From Bigelowiella natans CCMP2755 (taxonomy: Eukaryota; Cercozoa; Chlorarachniophyceae): a DNA stretch of 64,000 bases. The translations under genes were made by a program, and so were the position numbers. The stretch covers positions 1 to 64,000 of the forward strand of contig ADNK01002379.1 of the NCBI GenBank assembly GCA_000320545.1. Direction: 5' to 3'. Below the pieces are notes generated by a model. That model was not told the origin of the DNA and ran no database searches. It saw only the letters and a program-made list of their open reading frames with translations. Positions 63,242 to 64,000 of the stretch are shown one piece after another (position 1 is the first letter of the stretch; every line of letters starts with the position of its first letter).

Positions 63242-63433
63242 GGCCGATCCCGAATAAGGCGCTTTTACATGGCAATACGATGCTGCGACAAGGGATTCGT
63301 AGGCGGTTTTCTAGATTTTACGATAAAAACAACAACAAAATATCGATAGTTTGGATACGAGTAGCGGGGAGCAGACGATTCCGATTATATTGGGATTCTT
63401 ATCGTTGCGACATGGAATTTAGGTTGTCGCAGG

Positions 63434-63865
63434 TTGTGGTTCCCATGGGTTGCGTCAGACTCAAAACCCATTGAGACCTCCGCTGCTAGATTAGGATTAA
63501 TGAGGGCTTTTGCCTGGAGCGTTCCAAAGTCCTCACGCCACACCCTGTGCTGTCATCATGATGTTCACGCTTGGCGGAAGGGGGATATGCTTCGTTTTGA
63601 TTGTCTGAGCGTGTTGTTGTTCACGATTTCTTCAGACGGTGGTAAGGAGCTGCGTATCATCTTCAAGTTTTTAAGTAGAGCTGCAGATCATTCTTCGGAG
63701 TCCACCAGGAGCGCAACAAATGACGCATTTATCCCTCCCTCTACCATCGAACCGACCTTTATTTCTTCGAAGACGCCGCCGTACACGCTGCTGGCTATTT
63801 CCCCTCGGGATTCTTTTCGTCACGGTAATAAACGGTCATATGCTAGAGGTGTCCCTCAGTTATAA
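63434..63865 (+). CDS. Possible start of a further plus-strand gene, function unknown
   Basis: A 143-codon open frame directly upstream of SppA and pointing away from it. It fits the divergent-pair layout of the window, which is the main reason to list it. The translation (for example LRIIFKFLSRAADHSSESTR) has no motif I recognise. No microsatellite interrupts it. It could also be chance. Confidence 0.25.
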   Translation: MWFPWVASDSKPIETSAARLGLMRAFAWSVPKSSRHTLCCHHDVHAWRKGDMLRFDCLSVLLFTISSDGGKELRIIFKFLSRAADHSSESTRSATNDAFIPPSTIEPTFISSKTPPYTLLAISPRDSFRHGNKRSYARGVPQL

Positions 63866-64000
63866 TTGCAACAACCCCCCCTCCCCCCACACCCATTCCA
63901 ATAGATCGTTGTGCCGAGATCAAAAGTTCGCTTTCTACTGGCTTCACAAAATTTTCGCTCTAGTTCCCCGAAATTTTCGGATAAATCATGCGTAGCAGTT

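Overview
The window is nuclear DNA of an intron-rich eukaryote, most likely a protist or alga. GT-AG introns, many tiny exons and di/trinucleotide microsatellites occur throughout, and there are no bacterial-style operons. Centrin and a HAUS6-like augmin subunit point to an organism with microtubule-organising centres or centrioles. I cannot name the lineage from the sequence; a microbial alga or SAR/cryptophyte-type protist is a guess. All gene calls come from hand-assembled exons checked for splice phase, so inner exon borders marked 'about' are approximate.

Layout: 3' part of a Piezo mechanosensitive channel (+, 1-9776); an intronless HNH-nuclease-like ORF (-, 10784-11605); a broken ankyrin-repeat/protein-kinase gene (+, 11919-14573); pyruvate kinase (-, 15632-21294); centrin (+, 22560-23227); an unrecognised multi-exon gene (-, about 24471-30291); a WW + S1-domain protein (-, 31845-32842); a two-pore cation channel (+, about 33389-37582); an F-box/beta-propeller-like gene (-, about 38662-42547); a C2H2-CDIN1-type PD-(D/E)XK nuclease (+, 42968-44239); a 157-residue EF-hand-like orphan (-, 44865-45726); a REV7/MAD2L2 HORMA protein (+, 46118-47489); a GHKL-ATPase protein of unknown role (-, about 48477-54093); a HAUS6-like augmin subunit (+, 54496-58828); a signal-peptide-peptidase A (S49) protease (-, 59724-63241); and possibly the start of another + gene at 63.4 kb.

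Two large-scale patterns stand out. First, strands alternate almost perfectly, so the genes form divergent pairs. Second, each gap between convergent 3' ends is filled by 0.6-1.2 kb of DNA rich in CTAG, GCTAGC, TCTAGA and TGCATG words, while the gaps between divergent 5' ends are nearly free of them. I regard this as the best candidate for an undescribed genomic element here. The genes themselves are unrelated housekeeping and signalling functions (two ion channels, glycolysis, cytoskeleton, DNA repair, proteolysis) and do not form a pathway. Microsatellites are concentrated in the introns of some genes (Piezo, pyruvate kinase, the 24-30 kb gene, the GHKL gene, SppA) and almost absent from others (TPC, CDIN1, REV7, the EF-like gene).
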